Made by a program: the position numbers and the translations under genes. Positions 52,665-63,946 of a DNA stretch of 64,000 nt are shown piece by piece; the stretch's first letter is position 1, and each line of letters starts with the position of its first letter. Under the pieces are notes generated by a model. The model was not told the origin of the DNA. It was given only the letters and a program-made list of their open reading frames with translations, and did not search any database. Source of the DNA: Pedobacter faecalis (lineage in GTDB: Bacteria; Bacteroidota; Bacteroidia; Sphingobacteriales; Sphingobacteriaceae); contig NZ_JARXOW010000001.1 in NCBI RefSeq assembly GCF_030182585.1, forward strand, positions 2,108,001 through 2,172,000, read 5' to 3'.

Positions 52665-53246
52665 TCAGATTTGTTTGATTATCCTAGCCGGATTTCCCCC
52701 AGATACCGTATTGTTTTCAGCAGGTTTAATCAGTACACTTCCTGTACCAACTACACATCGATTCCCCACGTTTGCCGCTATTATCGCGTTGCTGCCAATC
52801 CACACATCTGATCCAATATTTATCCTGGACCGCCCTGCAGCCTTTTGTGTACTAATGGGTTGAAAAGGATCATCAAAACTATGCTGATTTGTACCACTCA
52901 GGAAATTTACAAAGCCACCTACAACGACATCATCACCGATCTCAACCTCACCTATCGCCACATAATATCCAAACAGAACCCGGTTGCCTATTCGTGCTGA
53001 AGGATACTGGCAAAAACTTCCATATCTGAAAGTTACATCAGTGCCTAATTTTTCTAGCGTAAACTTATAGTAGTAATATCTTATAAGCTCACCATAACGA
53101 AACGGGATCTTTGAAACTAAGACAGACAAATCGCTGTAGGCTCCCATTCTTATCGAAAGCCTCCCCATAACGACAAAGAGAAGGACAAAAGGCAAACCCA
53201 ATATTAAAATTACCAAGTCATATGCCCGTATTAGGAACGCCTTCAT
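52665..53246 (-). CDS. hexapeptide-repeat acyltransferase
   Basis: 193 residues with one N-terminal hydrophobic helix (~9-30) that may anchor it to the membrane. The beta-helix includes 'GNRVLFGYYVAIGEVEIGD' and 'IGSDVWIGSNAIIAANVGN', ending 'VSGGNPARIIKQI'. The His in 'GTNQHSFDDPF' (~123) fits the acetyl-CoA O-acetyltransferase family. It is probably a decorating enzyme for the locus D polysaccharide. Confidence 0.8.
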   Translation of the reverse strand: MKAFLIRAYDLVILILGLPFVLLFVVMGRLSIRMGAYSDLSVLVSKIPFRYGELIRYYYYKFTLEKLGTDVTFRYGSFCQYPSARIGNRVLFGYYVAIGEVEIGDDVVVGGFVNFLSGTNQHSFDDPFQPISTQKAAGRSRINIGSDVWIGSNAIIAANVGNRCVVGTGSVLIKPAENNTVSGGNPARIIKQI

Positions 53247-53247
53247 G

Positions 53248-54453
53248 CTATGAACTTATTTCGTTGAATACATCAGCCAATCTCTCAGTAAGATGTTCTC
53301 TTAAATATCCGGAGATACCATCTCTTTCAATTGGCTGCTCGCTTCTTCCTTGATAAAATTCTAGCAACAATTGCGCAATTGTTTCGGGACTATCATTACT
53401 TGTCAGCGCAACTTGCTCGATTCCGGCCACAACATCGGCAATCCCGCCCCTTTGAGACGCCAAAGCAAGGATTGGTCTCTTGCATCCTAGATAATCGAAG
53501 ATTTTTCCAGTCTGCTCCGTTTCTTGTCCGCTGCCAATAAGCAACAAAACATCGGAGCCCTTCATATTGGCGATAGTTTCACTGTAACTAAGATAACCAA
53601 CCGGTTGATATCTATCTGAAAGCTGGTGTTGTTCCGCTAGATTATCGATTTGTGGATTAGGCTCGCCAATATATCGGAAATTTATAATTACGCCAGATTC
53701 TTTCAAAATGTTTAACGCCTTGAAAAAGGGTTCAGGATTCCGAAAAGACTTACCAGACAGAAACTTGCCGGCATAAGTGACAGTAAATCCATGCAAGGCT
53801 ACCGCAGGAATACAGTCATAATCATTGGGATCATATCCATTTGGTATGACAATGAAATCGTTCGCTGGTCTCTTGGGATATGCAGCTCGGTAATCCTCGG
53901 CCATTTTCTCAGAAACAACAATGACTTTTGATGCTCTATTTAGCACTAAAGGCTCAAGGAAATTGTTCAGCGGCGTAAATATTTTACCTTTTAACCCAGG
54001 TATAGGATTGTCTTTTATGGCTAGTTTCCAGGGATCCCGGAGGTCTATGACATAATTCAACCCGTACCGGACTTTTGCGAATGGAGCTACAAGTAAGGGG
54101 AAGAACGGATCGCCCGTTGCAAATAATAGATCCGGTCTTTCGTTCTTTATTAAAGAACCAATAATAGCAAATAGCGGCTTAAGCCAACGGGTTGGCAATC
54201 CCTTTCTTAGTCCTTTCATAACCGAGGGTTCAGCACCTATATCAGTTCTATAAATTGTCAGGTCGTTCGCTAGATCTTTTGAAAGTGTATTGTCGATCAG
54301 GAACCCGCATTCCTTGTATGCATCCTCCTTTACAGTCAGGACGATAGGCTGCCAATCAAACCTCGGTAAAAACTTTACAAACTTGGTAATCCGGAAAGTG
54401 GCAATTCCCCCGGCAGGCGGGAAATAAGTGGCAATCACAACAACTTTCTTCAT
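53248..54453 (-). CDS. GT4-like glycosyltransferase
   Basis: 401 residues. The start 'YFPPAGGIATFRITKFVKFL' and 'DLLFATGDPFFPLLVAPF' (~100) belong to the N-terminal acceptor domain. 'VTYAGKFLSGKSFRNPEPFF' (~228) and 'QTGKIFDYLGCKRPILAL' (~315) belong to the donor domain, with the conserved Glu changed to the 'KIFDYLG' form seen in WbuB/FnlC-like enzymes. It is adjacent to the amidotransferase gene (1-bp gap). Substrate is unknown. Confidence 0.8.
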   Translation of the reverse strand: MKKVVVIATYFPPAGGIATFRITKFVKFLPRFDWQPIVLTVKEDAYKECGFLIDNTLSKDLANDLTIYRTDIGAEPSVMKGLRKGLPTRWLKPLFAIIGSLIKNERPDLLFATGDPFFPLLVAPFAKVRYGLNYVIDLRDPWKLAIKDNPIPGLKGKIFTPLNNFLEPLVLNRASKVIVVSEKMAEDYRAAYPKRPANDFIVIPNGYDPNDYDCIPAVALHGFTVTYAGKFLSGKSFRNPEPFFKALNILKESGVIINFRYIGEPNPQIDNLAEQHQLSDRYQPVGYLSYSETIANMKGSDVLLLIGSGQETEQTGKIFDYLGCKRPILALASQRGGIADVVAGIEQVALTSNDSPETIAQLLLEFYQGRSEQPIERDGISGYLREHLTERLADVFNEISS

Positions 54454-54454
54454 A

Positions 54455-55573
54455 TTATTTTTTTAATGTACGGTATATGCTTCGAAGTCCCTTATAGAGG
54501 GGAGTGCGGTAAATACGTCCATAAGGTGAATAATCCCAATACGATCTTTTAGGCGCGTGTAATAATTCGTCGAGTTCCTCCTGTGTAATATCAAACTTTT
54601 TAAGTACGTACTCGGTATCCTCCTTTTGCAGTTCTGGTGGGTATGTCGACTTCTTCAATTCTTCTAAAGCCTCATTGCGTGTTATTTCTCCTGCGCAGAT
54701 CAAACTCGAAAGATGGGATTTCCTCTTATCATAACCAAATTTGGCGGGCAACCAGTAACCTTGAAACCATCTTGTATATATGGACTCGTAGTGCTTGCCG
54801 CCATAGTAACGCCATCCAATTTCTCTCTCAAGTATTGGCATAGCCTCCTTTTTAGAGTAATCGATGTAATTGAGAATATTGATGAATTTCTTACCATATG
54901 GAGGAAATAGAAAGTTGAACAGTGTTAGGTGAGGGAAAGTCTTAAGCTTGACCTTTCCAAACCTACTATGCACATTCTTTATATATCCCCAATCAAAATG
55001 ACCCTGAGACCATTCTGCCGGTAAATGCGTTTCTGTTCTAACGTTGTAACCGGTCAAAATATTCTTGACACCCACCATCTTAGCTGTCTGTAGCATCGAA
55101 ACGACGATGGCATGATCGCTGGGTATTTCTGAATCAGGAGTTGAAGCCTTTAAAAAAGACAGTTGAAGATCACGAAATTCATTCCAATTAAGTACTACCG
55201 TATGAAGATCGATTTCAAGTTTGCGACAGATGTTTTCCACATTCTTGATCGCTAGCTCTGAATCCCACCCGTTGTCCAGATGCACAGCCAATGGCCGTAA
55301 TCCCAGCTCCTTAACTTTGTAAGCGACGAACGTACTGTCCACCCCCCCACTTACTCCTATAACACAATCGTATTGATTCCTTTTGTTCTCTTCTTTTATC
55401 CTGTCGACAATTATTTGGAGTTCTCTTGCACCTTGCGGTCCTGAAACTACCTTGTTCCTGACTTCGTTCTCGTGAGTATGGCAATGGTTGCAAATACCAT
55501 TTTTATCGAACTCAATGGTAGGATCCGTTGTGTCCATGACACACCTCTTACATATCTGGTAGGTTTTTTTCAT
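54455..55573 (-). CDS. wbpG: N-acetyl sugar amidotransferase (WbpG-like)
   Basis: 372 residues. The N-terminus has a Cys-rich metal motif 'CKRCVMDTTDP ... CNHCHTH' (~8-33). A PP-loop ATP pyrophosphatase site 'GVSGGVDSTFVA' follows (~73-84). This is the layout of WbpG/PseA, which converts an acetamido group on a nucleotide sugar to an acetamidino group with ammonia from a HisH/HisF pair. The next two upstream genes are exactly such a pair, 3 bp and then 0 bp apart. Confidence 0.9.
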   Translation of the reverse strand: MKKTYQICKRCVMDTTDPTIEFDKNGICNHCHTHENEVRNKVVSGPQGARELQIIVDRIKEENKRNQYDCVIGVSGGVDSTFVAYKVKELGLRPLAVHLDNGWDSELAIKNVENICRKLEIDLHTVVLNWNEFRDLQLSFLKASTPDSEIPSDHAIVVSMLQTAKMVGVKNILTGYNVRTETHLPAEWSQGHFDWGYIKNVHSRFGKVKLKTFPHLTLFNFLFPPYGKKFINILNYIDYSKKEAMPILEREIGWRYYGGKHYESIYTRWFQGYWLPAKFGYDKRKSHLSSLICAGEITRNEALEELKKSTYPPELQKEDTEYVLKKFDITQEELDELLHAPKRSYWDYSPYGRIYRTPLYKGLRSIYRTLKK

Positions 55574-55576
55574 ATT

Positions 55577-56338
55577 TCAATTAGAAAATAAAGTGGTTAA
55601 CTGCTCATATTCTGGATAAGTAATCAGAACTGCTTTATGTTTTCCGTGGAATACAAAAAAGGCGCCGGCAGCCACTGCACTTGCTCCAGCTTCAATAGCA
55701 GCTTTTATATCGGAGAGGCTCCCGATCCCGCCCAATGAAATCAATGGAGCAGATATTCCATGACTTGCAGCTGAAATAAGTGTTAGGTCAGGCCCCTGCA
55801 TCGTACCATCGCGGTCGACAGCATTTAATAGTATTTCCCCAGCCCCAGCTTCTACAGCGTTTTTGACATGGTCTAGCCAGTTCACACTTCCGAGTTCACC
55901 TGTATGGCTCGTATAGATCTTATTCCGATTTAACCAATCTTTCTTTATATCGACTGATACTACGATGCTCTGGCTACCAAATCGGTCTGCAAGATCATTG
56001 ATTAGTTTCAAATCATATAACACTGCCGTTTGAAGACATACCTTTTCAACTCCAAGTTTAAATATTCTTGCCGCCTGCTCCACAGTGCGGATTCCACCTC
56101 CATAACTTAGCGGCATAAAGCACTCCCCAGCAAACTGCTCAATCAAAGAATAATTGGGCTCTTTATGCGATTTACTTGCATCAATATCCAGAACCATTAA
56201 TTCGTCGACCTCTTTAGTGTTAAAAATTCTGATCGCGTTAATCGGATCCCCAACATATTTGGGGTTTGAAAATTTCGTCGTTTTGACTAGCCCCCCATTC
56301 TGCAACAAAAGAGCTGGTATAACCCTATGCTTTAACAT
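55577..56338 (-). CDS. hisF2: HisF-like cyclase homologue dedicated to sugar amidination
   Basis: 253 residues, a complete (beta/alpha)8 HisF fold. The second phosphate-site Asp is kept in 'LLNAVDRDGTMQG' (~166-178). The catalytic Asp11 of true HisF ('CLDV') is replaced by Leu11 ('PALLLQNGG', residues 8-16), as in the HisF2 proteins of Pseudomonas O-antigen loci. It therefore probably serves as an ammonia-channelling partner for WbpG rather than in histidine synthesis. It directly abuts the HisH-like gene. Confidence 0.88.
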   Translation of the reverse strand: MLKHRVIPALLLQNGGLVKTTKFSNPKYVGDPINAIRIFNTKEVDELMVLDIDASKSHKEPNYSLIEQFAGECFMPLSYGGGIRTVEQAARIFKLGVEKVCLQTAVLYDLKLINDLADRFGSQSIVVSVDIKKDWLNRNKIYTSHTGELGSVNWLDHVKNAVEAGAGEILLNAVDRDGTMQGPDLTLISAASHGISAPLISLGGIGSLSDIKAAIEAGASAVAAGAFFVFHGKHKAVLITYPEYEQLTTLFSN

Positions 56339-56962
56339 TTATACTGATAAAAAATTATTAAAAAGCGACAGGCCGAATTTGTGGCTCTTTTCGGGATGAA
56401 ACTGAACTCCATAAATATTACCTCTCTGAACAGCAGCTGTCACATCCGATCCGTGGTGCGCTGTGGCGACTAAGTCGTACTCGTCTTTACAGACCGCATG
56501 ATAAGAATGAACAAAATAGAACCGGACTTCCTCATCAGATGAATCAAATAAACTATCTGTCCGCTTCACTTTCAAGGTATTCCACCCCATATGTGGGACT
56601 TTTATGGGATTTTCAGGCGTGGAACAGAATCTTACGAGAGTTCCCGGAATCCAGCCCAGTCCTGGGCAAACACCTTCCTCACTTCCATCGAAAAAAAACT
56701 GCATTCCTAAGCATATCCCAAGTATTGGCCTTTTACGAACTAATACCAAATCATTGAGTGCTTCTACCCAACCTCCATCATGTAATTCAGTCATACCTGC
56801 GTCATAGGATCCAACGCCCGGCAAAATGATTTTTTCGGCGTCTAATAACTCCGAAGGACTGCCAGCTATTTGTACTAAACCTCCTGCTTTACGCACCATA
56901 TTGACCACAGATTTGGTATTACCAAGTGAGAGATTAGGAATATATATCTTGCTATTGTTCAT
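56339..56962 (-). CDS. hisH2: HisH-like glutamine amidotransferase
   Basis: 207 residues, a class-I glutaminase. The triad is visible: nucleophile Cys84 in 'GICLGMQ', His189 and Glu191 in 'QFHPEKSH'. It releases ammonia from glutamine for the HisF-like/WbpG complex. No other histidine-biosynthesis gene is present in the window. It ends with no gap before the HisF-like start, and 16 bp separate it from the 2-epimerase gene. Confidence 0.9.
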   Translation of the reverse strand: MNNSKIYIPNLSLGNTKSVVNMVRKAGGLVQIAGSPSELLDAEKIILPGVGSYDAGMTELHDGGWVEALNDLVLVRKRPILGICLGMQFFFDGSEEGVCPGLGWIPGTLVRFCSTPENPIKVPHMGWNTLKVKRTDSLFDSSDEEVRFYFVHSYHAVCKDEYDLVATAHHGSDVTAAVQRGNIYGVQFHPEKSHKFGLSLFNNFLSV

Positions 56963-56978
56963 TCCTTTGCAAAGCTAC

Positions 56979-58049
56979 TTACAATTTGTCTTTAATCACA
57001 TTTAATAAATCGACCCCAGCAGTACCTTTCCCATAAAGATCAAGGTTGTTGTCAATTTCTTTTCCATAGAAAGCCTGAAAAGCATCAATTATCCCTCCGC
57101 CATTTGGAGGCGCTAGTTTGTTGACCCCAAAGTTCACCAGTTCGACCCATTCTGTTTCATCTCTGAGCGTCACGCAAGGCTTCCCGTGAAAAAAAGCCTC
57201 CTTTTGGACGCCACCACTATCAGTCATTACCAATGAACAATGCTGTAGTAACCAATTCATTTCTAAGTAACCTACTGGCTCAATAGTAAATATCCGGTCA
57301 TTCAATTTAATATCTTGAAATTTGCTTATCACATTTGCAGTTCTGGGATGTATTGGCAGAATAATGTTGACCTGGCAAGAAATTTCATTCAAGGCTTCGA
57401 TTATGTTTCGCAAACGACCTAAGTCATCCGTATTTTCAGCACGATGAATGGTACACAATACAAAGTCCCCATGCGTAACAGGGAATCTTATAGGTCTCTT
57501 TGCCTTGTTCTTGTAGTAAAGTGTTGCATCTAGCATAACATCCCCCACGAGATGAACTTTATTTGCGTCCACCCCTTCATTAGTAAGATTATTTACAGCA
57601 GTCTCTGTCGGGGTGAACAACAGATCCGATGAATGATCTGTTAGTACACGATTAATCTCTTCTGGCATACGTCTATTAAACGATCTCAGGCCAGCTTCAA
57701 CATGAGCGAGTGGAATGTGAAGCTTAACTGCAGCCAGGGCTCCCGCTAAAGTAGAGTCAGTGTCTCCATATACCAAAACACAATCTGGCTTGTTCTCCAT
57801 AAGAATTGACTCTACAGCTTCAAGCATTCTTCCAGTGTTCTGACCGTGTGTCCCTCCACCAATTTTTAAATTATAGTCGGGATGCCTTATATCTAGCTCT
57901 TTAAAGAAAACGTCGGACATGTTTGCGTCAAAATGCTGGCCCGTATGAATTAATACTTCGGTTACTCCGGAAATACTGCGAATCGCTCTAGAGACGACGG
58001 CGGCTTTGATAAACTGTGGTCTAGCACCAATGATAGTGAATATTTTCAT
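56979..58049 (-). CDS. wbpI: UDP-N-acetylglucosamine 2-epimerase family (WbpI-like)
   Basis: 356 residues of the non-hydrolysing 2-epimerase family. It starts 'TIIGARPQFIKAAVVSRAI' (~5-23) and contains 'VYGDTDSTLAGALAA' (~93), 'HVEAGLRSF' (~115, with the catalytic Glu) and 'MTDSGGVQKEAFFHGKPCVT' (~273). In the presence of WbpA/B/D/E it is best read as WbpI, which epimerises UDP-GlcNAc3NAcA to UDP-ManNAc3NAcA. Plain WecB (UDP-ManNAc formation) is the alternative. Confidence 0.85.
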   Translation of the reverse strand: MKIFTIIGARPQFIKAAVVSRAIRSISGVTEVLIHTGQHFDANMSDVFFKELDIRHPDYNLKIGGGTHGQNTGRMLEAVESILMENKPDCVLVYGDTDSTLAGALAAVKLHIPLAHVEAGLRSFNRRMPEEINRVLTDHSSDLLFTPTETAVNNLTNEGVDANKVHLVGDVMLDATLYYKNKAKRPIRFPVTHGDFVLCTIHRAENTDDLGRLRNIIEALNEISCQVNIILPIHPRTANVISKFQDIKLNDRIFTIEPVGYLEMNWLLQHCSLVMTDSGGVQKEAFFHGKPCVTLRDETEWVELVNFGVNKLAPPNGGGIIDAFQAFYGKEIDNNLDLYGKGTAGVDLLNVIKDKL

Positions 58050-58056
58050 AAGTTAT

Positions 58057-58683
58057 TCAGGATTTCAGTTTAGACTTGAACTTTTCAAATTTTTCTTTTG
58101 GTATATAGCCATTATACTCATAACGACTAGTGTACCCTTCGCACTTTTCCCGTTCTAACACCTTGATAATTTTTGCCGGATTACCTGCAATCACGCAGTG
58201 TCCTTCTGGAAACGATTTAGTTACTATTGATCCTGCCCCAACGATGGTGAAGTCACCCAAAGTGATGCCCGGAAGAACCACTGAGTTCATTCCTATCCAG
58301 CAGTATCTACCAATATTCACCTTTCCTTCCACATGCTTGGACGTATCATACAAGTCATGATTGCTGCTAATAATACCAACATTTGCCGCTATTTGAGTAT
58401 AATCACCGATTACTATCTCCCCCATGCCTTGTATGTAGCATCCAGGCATCATTCCAGGCGATGTTTCTATACCAACGGTAATATTCTTTGGATATGTGAC
58501 TATGCTTGTAAAATGTACCTGCCAATATGCCGATCTGTTTATTCCTAAAATTTTCTGGAAAAACAAATATCTGAATGTTATTGGGGTCTGTGTCCCCCTA
58601 GTCTCGTAAATGCATCGAGTCAAAGGATTGCACCTAATAACGTTCCAGTAAACATACTTGATCAATTTTTTAATAAAACTCAT
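58057..58683 (-). CDS. hexapeptide-repeat acyltransferase
   Basis: 208 residues. The left-handed beta-helix (~65-175) includes 'GIETSPGMMPGCYIQGMGEI' and 'IAANVGIISSNHDLYDTSKH' (catalytic-type His ~109). It ends 'HCVIAGNPAKIIKVLEREK'. It is a WcaF/CapG-type sugar O-acetyltransferase. Its start overlaps the flippase stop by 4 bp (ATGA). Confidence 0.8.
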   Translation of the reverse strand: MSFIKKLIKYVYWNVIRCNPLTRCIYETRGTQTPITFRYLFFQKILGINRSAYWQVHFTSIVTYPKNITVGIETSPGMMPGCYIQGMGEIVIGDYTQIAANVGIISSNHDLYDTSKHVEGKVNIGRYCWIGMNSVVLPGITLGDFTIVGAGSIVTKSFPEGHCVIAGNPAKIIKVLEREKCEGYTSRYEYNGYIPKEKFEKFKSKLKS

Positions 58684-59960
58684 GAAAAAATTTTATGCCT
58701 AGATAGTTGAAAAGACCTGATTAGATAAATTATATAAATTATCGTGAAGTTTATAGAATATAACCTCACCGCTAATAAAATATCTCTATATATACCCGCT
58801 CCGATATACAATGCAATTAAGTTTGTTGCCATAATATACATATGCCACAAAAAATCCTCCTTTTGCCGATTTACAATATAGAAGACGAAGCTTAAAGGGC
58901 TAGAAATGAACTTAAAAAAAAACATTGGCAGCAAGACATCAAGGAATTTACCAGCCTGGCTCCACTCTTCACCAAAAAACAACGTTATGAGATTACTTCC
59001 AAAAAAATACAAAACGATGAATGGCAATATTGCCACCACAACCATCTTTTTTAATGTACTTAAGTATACTGCTTGGCAACTCCCTTCCCTTCTATAATCG
59101 GAACTCGCTTTTTCTTTGAAAACATCTAGTATAGCATTAGCTAATAGGGAAATAGGAATGTTCAATAACGATATGATAAATGAAAAATAACCTGATTCGG
59201 ACGAATTAAAACACCAGAGGAAGACAAAAACGGGAAGCTGTGTACAGATTACATTCATCAGTTCGGCAGGAAGAATGTAAGCAGGATATTGCCTATAGGC
59301 ATTAGCGGCCTTCAGCATACTAAATCTAAGCGCTTTACTGGGAAACAAGATTAGATCGAGTCGAAGCTCAATGTTCTTGACTCTCAGAAATATATTAGAG
59401 GCAATATGGCTCACAATGAGAGACACGGCCAACAAAACAGCTTTAGGGGCGATTAAACCTATAGCAATCGACGTTAGTGCAAATAAAAAACTACGTAACA
59501 GCTTATTTACCGATAGCTGCAAATATTGCTTTTTCCGAACAAGCCAATTATTATATATTTGAAACTGAGCCAAAAGGTATGCGCCGACAGGTATTAAGAT
59601 AAAGGCTATCCGACTTCCACTTTTGACATCTAACAATGCATTTAATAGCGATAGTGGGATAAAAGCTATGATTACAAAGGCACCGAAACATACTATTAAA
59701 GTTATCCAGGAAGTTAACTTCATAATGATTGCTACCTCGTCGTCGTCCTCGGGCGTCATTATTGCTAACTCATAACGAGCAGTAGCGAGAACACTCAAAA
59801 TCATTACAGCAGCAAAAAACCCGCCGTACGTTCCATATTCTGATGGGCCATAAAGTTTTGCAACAATAGGAATTGTGCAGAAAGAAACTCCCTGGGCGAT
59901 TGCAGTCCCGGAAAACAACTTTAAAATATTTCTATCATATTCAGCAATCTTTAAGGGCAT
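58680..59960 (-). CDS. wzx: polysaccharide flippase (Wzx-like)
   Basis: 426 residues with about twelve membrane segments. The N-terminus 'LFSGTAIAQGVSFCTIPIVAKLYGPSEYG' region (~13-41) is the typical opening of the MOP/oligosaccharide-flippase family. It should translocate the locus D repeat unit. It is shorter than the locus A flippase (509 residues) and not closely alike, so each locus has its own. Confidence 0.82.
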   Translation of the reverse strand: MPLKIAEYDRNILKLFSGTAIAQGVSFCTIPIVAKLYGPSEYGTYGGFFAAVMILSVLATARYELAIMTPEDDDEVAIIMKLTSWITLIVCFGAFVIIAFIPLSLLNALLDVKSGSRIAFILIPVGAYLLAQFQIYNNWLVRKKQYLQLSVNKLLRSFLFALTSIAIGLIAPKAVLLAVSLIVSHIASNIFLRVKNIELRLDLILFPSKALRFSMLKAANAYRQYPAYILPAELMNVICTQLPVFVFLWCFNSSESGYFSFIISLLNIPISLLANAILDVFKEKASSDYRREGSCQAVYLSTLKKMVVVAILPFIVLYFFGSNLITLFFGEEWSQAGKFLDVLLPMFFFKFISSPLSFVFYIVNRQKEDFLWHMYIMATNLIALYIGAGIYRDILLAVRLYSINFTIIYIIYLIRSFQLSRHKIFS

Positions 59961-59963
59961 CTA

Positions 59964-60977
59964 TTAGGACGTTTTATAGATTCTCTCAATAATATCAACT
60001 ACCTTTAGGCCTTCAAGAGCGTTCGTGGTAATTGCAGACCTATTCTTCAATACATCTACCACATTATTAATAACATAATGATGATTCGCTGCAGACCCCT
60101 TGTAAGCGCCGTAGTCATTACCAGGATTAGTCGGAGCTAACGTTGGCATTTGGTAATCTTTAATTGTACAGACTTCGACTTCATTCATGTATTGACCTCC
60201 AATTTTAACCGACCCGTTTTCTGCAATAATAGTCATCGAGCTTTCCAAATTTTGATTCCATATAGCCGTGGAAAAATTGATAGCTCCTATTCCTCCGCTC
60301 ACAAAATCAAAACTCACAAAACCACTATCTTCAAAGTCCGTAAGATGACTGTGGTTGAAGTCATTAAGTCTTGCATGGATATTTTCAATATCTCCGAATA
60401 ACCAGTACATAATGTCGATAAAATGAGAAAATTGCGTAAACAAGGTGCCACCATCTAAATGCTTTTTCCCGTGCCAGCTTTCAGCCTTGTAATATCTCTC
60501 ATCGCGATTCCAGTAACAATTCAGCTGAACCATGTAAACCTTACCAAGTTTGCCTGACTCCACCAAATCTTTGATCCATATTGATGGAGGTGAATAACGA
60601 TTTTGCATTACAGCGAAAACCTGACGATGTACGTGCAAGGCTTTAAATATAACCTTTTCTGCGTCCGCCTTGGTTAACGCCATGGGCTTTTCTACAACGA
60701 TGTGCTTTTTTGCATCAAGACACTGAAGTGCCTGCTGGGCATGAAAACCATTAGGAGATGCAATATTGATAACGTCAACATCGATACCCGATTTTAAGAA
60801 CTGTTCGAGGCTACTGTAGAAAGGCACATCATATCGCTCAATCTCAAGAACTGCCTTCTCTTTAACATCGATCAACGCCACTAATTCACATTCCTTGTTG
60901 CGTGTTATCATTTCAGCATGTCTTTTGCCTATATGCCCGCATCCGACTACAGCAAACCGTATTTTTTCCTTTGTCAT
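59964..60977 (-). CDS. wbpB: Gfo/Idh/MocA oxidoreductase, WbpB-like
   Basis: 337 residues from the ATG at 60977, which overlaps the upstream TAA by one base (TAATG). An open frame extends seven codons to a TTG. The NAD site 'AVVGCGHIGKRH' is at ~9-20, and the catalytic 'EKPMA' at ~96-100 holds Lys97. The pair 'YWNRDERYYKAESWHGKKH' and 'DGGTLFTQFSHFID' matches WbpB, the 3-dehydrogenase that oxidises UDP-GlcNAcA before transamination. Confidence 0.88.
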   Translation of the reverse strand: MTKEKIRFAVVGCGHIGKRHAEMITRNKECELVALIDVKEKAVLEIERYDVPFYSSLEQFLKSGIDVDVINIASPNGFHAQQALQCLDAKKHIVVEKPMALTKADAEKVIFKALHVHRQVFAVMQNRYSPPSIWIKDLVESGKLGKVYMVQLNCYWNRDERYYKAESWHGKKHLDGGTLFTQFSHFIDIMYWLFGDIENIHARLNDFNHSHLTDFEDSGFVSFDFVSGGIGAINFSTAIWNQNLESSMTIIAENGSVKIGGQYMNEVEVCTIKDYQMPTLAPTNPGNDYGAYKGSAANHHYVINNVVDVLKNRSAITTNALEGLKVVDIIERIYKTS

Positions 60978-61555
60978 TACTTGATTTTCGAAACGCAATT
61001 ATTACTGATTAAATATTCTTCGCCACTTTCCGGACAAATAGCCAATCCCGTTTCATTGAAATTCAGCCTGTGGCCATACTCGCTAACCCATCCGATTTGG
61101 CGGCCCGGATTCCCAACCACCAAAGCATAGCTAGCTACGTTCTTCGTAACTACAGTTCCAGCACCGATCAAAGCAAATTCTCCAATATCATGTCCACAGA
61201 CAATCGTTGCATTGGCTCCTATTGAGGCTCCTTTTCCAACGTGGGTTTTCAAAAATTGGCCTCTACGGTTTATAGCGCTTCTTGGATTAATCACATTAGT
61301 AAATACCATAGAAGGCCCAAGGAATACATCATCATCACAAATTACACCCTCATAAATAGAGACATTATTCTGAACCTTAACATTTTTCCCAAGTCTTACT
61401 CCAGGCGAAACGACAACATTCTGCCCGATATTGCAGCGGTCACCAATATGACAACCACCCATGATATGACTAAAATGCCAAATTTTTACATTTTCGCCTA
61501 TTGAAGCGCCTTCATCGATAATCGCAGACTCATGGACATAGAACCTATTTTCCAT
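60977..61555 (-). CDS. wbpD: UDP-sugar 3-N-acetyltransferase, WbpD-like
   Basis: 192 residues from the ATG at 61555; a TTG at 61585 would lengthen the overlap with the aminotransferase gene. The beta-helix carries WbpD-specific stretches: '[20 protein letters not shown]' (~24-43), '[10 protein letters not shown]', '[18 protein letters not shown]' (~85-102) and '[19 protein letters not shown]'. It acetylates the 3-amino group to give UDP-GlcNAc3NAcA. The start lies 11 bp inside the upstream gene. Confidence 0.9.
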   Translation of the reverse strand: MENRFYVHESAIIDEGASIGENVKIWHFSHIMGGCHIGDRCNIGQNVVVSPGVRLGKNVKVQNNVSIYEGVICDDDVFLGPSMVFTNVINPRSAINRRGQFLKTHVGKGASIGANATIVCGHDIGEFALIGAGTVVTKNVASYALVVGNPGRQIGWVSEYGHRLNFNETGLAICPESGEEYLISNNCVSKIK

Positions 61556-62680
61556 CTTTGAAAAAAATTTTAATATGCTCCACAATATATTTCAACACCT
61601 CATCCTTCATTTCGGTATGTATCGGTAAAGAGATAACCTCCTCACATAATCGTTCAGATACGGGCAAATCACCTTTCTTATACCCATAAGAGAGATATGC
61701 TTCCTGCAAGTGGACGGGAATTGGATAATAAATCATTGTTGGGATGCCCTTTTCATTAAGATATTCCTTTAACTGATCACGCCTACCGTTTAGCACGCGA
61801 CAGGTGTATTGATTGAAAACATGCGTGGAATAACTAGCTCTTTTAGGAATCACCAACTCGCTTATACTTCCAAGTTGCTGATCATAATATGATGCGACTT
61901 TCCCTCTAGCACGCGCATAATCGTTTAAATATTTAATTTTGACATTAAGCACGGCAGCCTGCAATGTATCAAGTCTTGAATTTATTCCAATTACCTCATG
62001 ATGATATTTCCTTCTTTGGCCGTGATTTGCGATCATATGCAATCTTTGTCCAAGTTCCGCATTATCGGTTAAAATTGCACCGCCGTCGCCAAAGCATCCT
62101 AAATTTTTTGAAGGAAAGAACGAGGTAGTACCGACATGGCCGATCGTTCCAGCAAAACGCCTATCTCCACTTTTGAAAATATACTCTGCCCCCATAGCCT
62201 GCGCCGTATCCTCTATTACGGAAATCGAATATTTTTCGGCAAAGGCCATCAGTAGTTCCATATTTGAACATTGCCCAAATAGATGAACCGGGACAATTCC
62301 AACAGTTCTTTCAGTTATAAGTCCATCCAGATAGCGGACATCAATTTCAAAAGTATCCTCCCTAACCTCTGCAAACTTAGGTACTAAGCCCAGAAGTGCG
62401 ATAACTTCAACTGTAGCTATGTAGGTAAATGCGGGAACTATGACCTCATCTCCGGGTTTGAAACCCAGTCCCATCATAGCTATTTGAAGTGCGTCTGTAC
62501 CGTTCGCACAAGTCACAGCAAAATCCACGTTATTGAATTTGCTAAGCTGATCAGCAAATTGTTTAACCTGCGGACCGTTTATGTAAGCCGTTTCCATAAC
62601 CGCGTCAAATATCGAAGTATCAATTTCGTCTTTGATTTTAAGATATTGACCTTTCAAATCGACCATCTGAATTGTCTTTA

Positions 62681-62684
<4 letters not shown>
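61545..62684 (-). CDS. wbpE: DegT/DnrJ/EryC1 aminotransferase, WbpE-like
   Basis: 379 residues of the sugar aminotransferase family. The PLP-binding Lys193 lies in '[17 protein letters not shown]', with the Asp/Gln site in '[13 protein letters not shown]' (~164). It would transaminate the 3-keto UDP-sugar to the 3-amino form. The ATG overlaps the wbpA-like stop by 4 bp, and the wbpD-like gene starts within its 3' end, so the order A-E-D-B is tightly coupled. Confidence 0.9.

Positions 62685-63946
<1,262 letters not shown>

Noticed and set aside
55577..56962. HisH/HisF pair read as histidine biosynthesis
   Set aside because: No other his genes are near, Asp11 of HisF is lost, and the pair abuts a WbpG-type amidotransferase; sugar amidination is a better explanation.
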